Source of the DNA: an uncultured Methanobrevibacter sp.
GTDB lineage: Archaea; Methanobacteriota; Methanobacteria; Methanobacteriales; Methanobacteriaceae
Length of the DNA: 5,501 bases
Reading direction: 5' to 3'
Assembly: GCA_902795935.1 (NCBI GenBank)
Contig: CADBMS010000102.1
Location: 1-5,501, forward strand
Below are positions 5,396 through 5,501 of this stretch, piece by piece. The position numbers and the translations under genes are program-made. The notes below the pieces were generated by a model. That model ran no database searches. It was given only the letters and a program-made list of their open reading frames with translations, and was not told the DNA's origin. Each line of letters opens with the position of its first letter. Positions within the stretch are counted from its first letter, which is position 1.

Positions 5396-5405
5396 TAAAT
5401 ATATT
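5396..5405 (-). promoter_or_regulatory. Possible TATA box of the metG promoter
   Basis: The minus strand reads AATATATTTA here. Start of transcription about 26 bases downstream of its centre would fall near 5374, leaving a leader of about 39 bases that contains the GGAGG site. A nearer TATA-like stretch (5361-5370) would start the RNA too close to the TTG to keep the ribosome binding site, so it is less likely. The rest of 5336-5501 is AT-rich with no gene. T-runs on the minus strand around 5411-5457 could be the terminator of a gene beyond the right edge. Confidence 0.35.
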
Positions 5406-5501
5406 ATTAAATATTGCCATTATAAAAAAATAATTTAAACTAAAAAATAAAGGAAAATACAAGATATTTTTTATTTAATGTGTAAATATTAACTTTAACA
5501 A

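Noticed and set aside
5336..5400. T-box or riboswitch upstream of metG
   Set aside because: T-box elements are a bacterial system. The predicted leader is only about 40 bases with no GC-containing stem, too small for a known riboswitch.
5440..5501. Minus-strand open frame entering from the right edge (about 19 codons, ending in TAG)
   Set aside because: It is too short and low in complexity to distinguish from chance in AT-rich DNA. The T-rich sequence around its end could equally be an untranslated 3' region of a neighbouring gene.

Overview
The window is AT-rich (roughly three quarters A+T). Everything I can read with confidence lies on the minus strand. The combination points to a methanogenic archaeon of the order Methanobacteriales, of the Methanobrevibacter/Methanosphaera kind. 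It includes an archaeal-type methionyl-tRNA synthetase with a fused C-terminal tRNA-binding domain, a large protein resembling the methanogen family DUF530, an Alg7/AglH-type sugar-phosphate transferase, Shine-Dalgarno sites of the GGAGGTGAT type and TATA-like promoter boxes. The order is inferred from protein character and base composition, not from a database match.

In the direction of transcription (right to left) the layout is as follows. Bases 5336-5501 are a leader with a possible TATA box and a clear GGAGG site for metG. Bases 5335-3329 are metG. Bases 3328-3269 are a T-rich spacer (coding strand) that may hold a weak terminator and/or an internal promoter. Bases 3268-1700 are a 522-residue zinc-ribbon protein of the DUF530 type. 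Then come a 154-residue tandem helix-turn-helix protein (1669-1205, after a 30-base gap) and a multispanning GlcNAc-1-phosphate-transferase-like enzyme (1192-224, after a 12-base gap). The last three genes are very probably one transcript, and metG may read through into them. Bases 59-223 are non-coding, with several short repeats and a TATA box that appears to drive a gene running off the left edge (1-58, leaderless by spacing).

MetRS charges tRNA-Met. The transferase starts assembly of a lipid-linked glycan (N-glycan or envelope glycan) on a polyprenyl phosphate in the membrane. The two genes between them look like nucleic-acid-binding proteins: one with a CxxC/CxC zinc ribbon and an HTH-like C-terminus, the other with two Hin-type DNA-binding modules. 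They could be a regulatory pair.

The observations most worth following are three. (1) A strong Shine-Dalgarno sequence and ATG sit inside metG, exactly at the start of its Trbp111/MetRS-beta domain, and are built from codons the gene otherwise avoids. (2) The DUF530-type protein has a TFB-like arrangement. (3) The small regulator has a duplicated Hin-type DNA-binding domain and no recombinase domain. I found no CRISPR array, tRNA, rRNA or mobile element.
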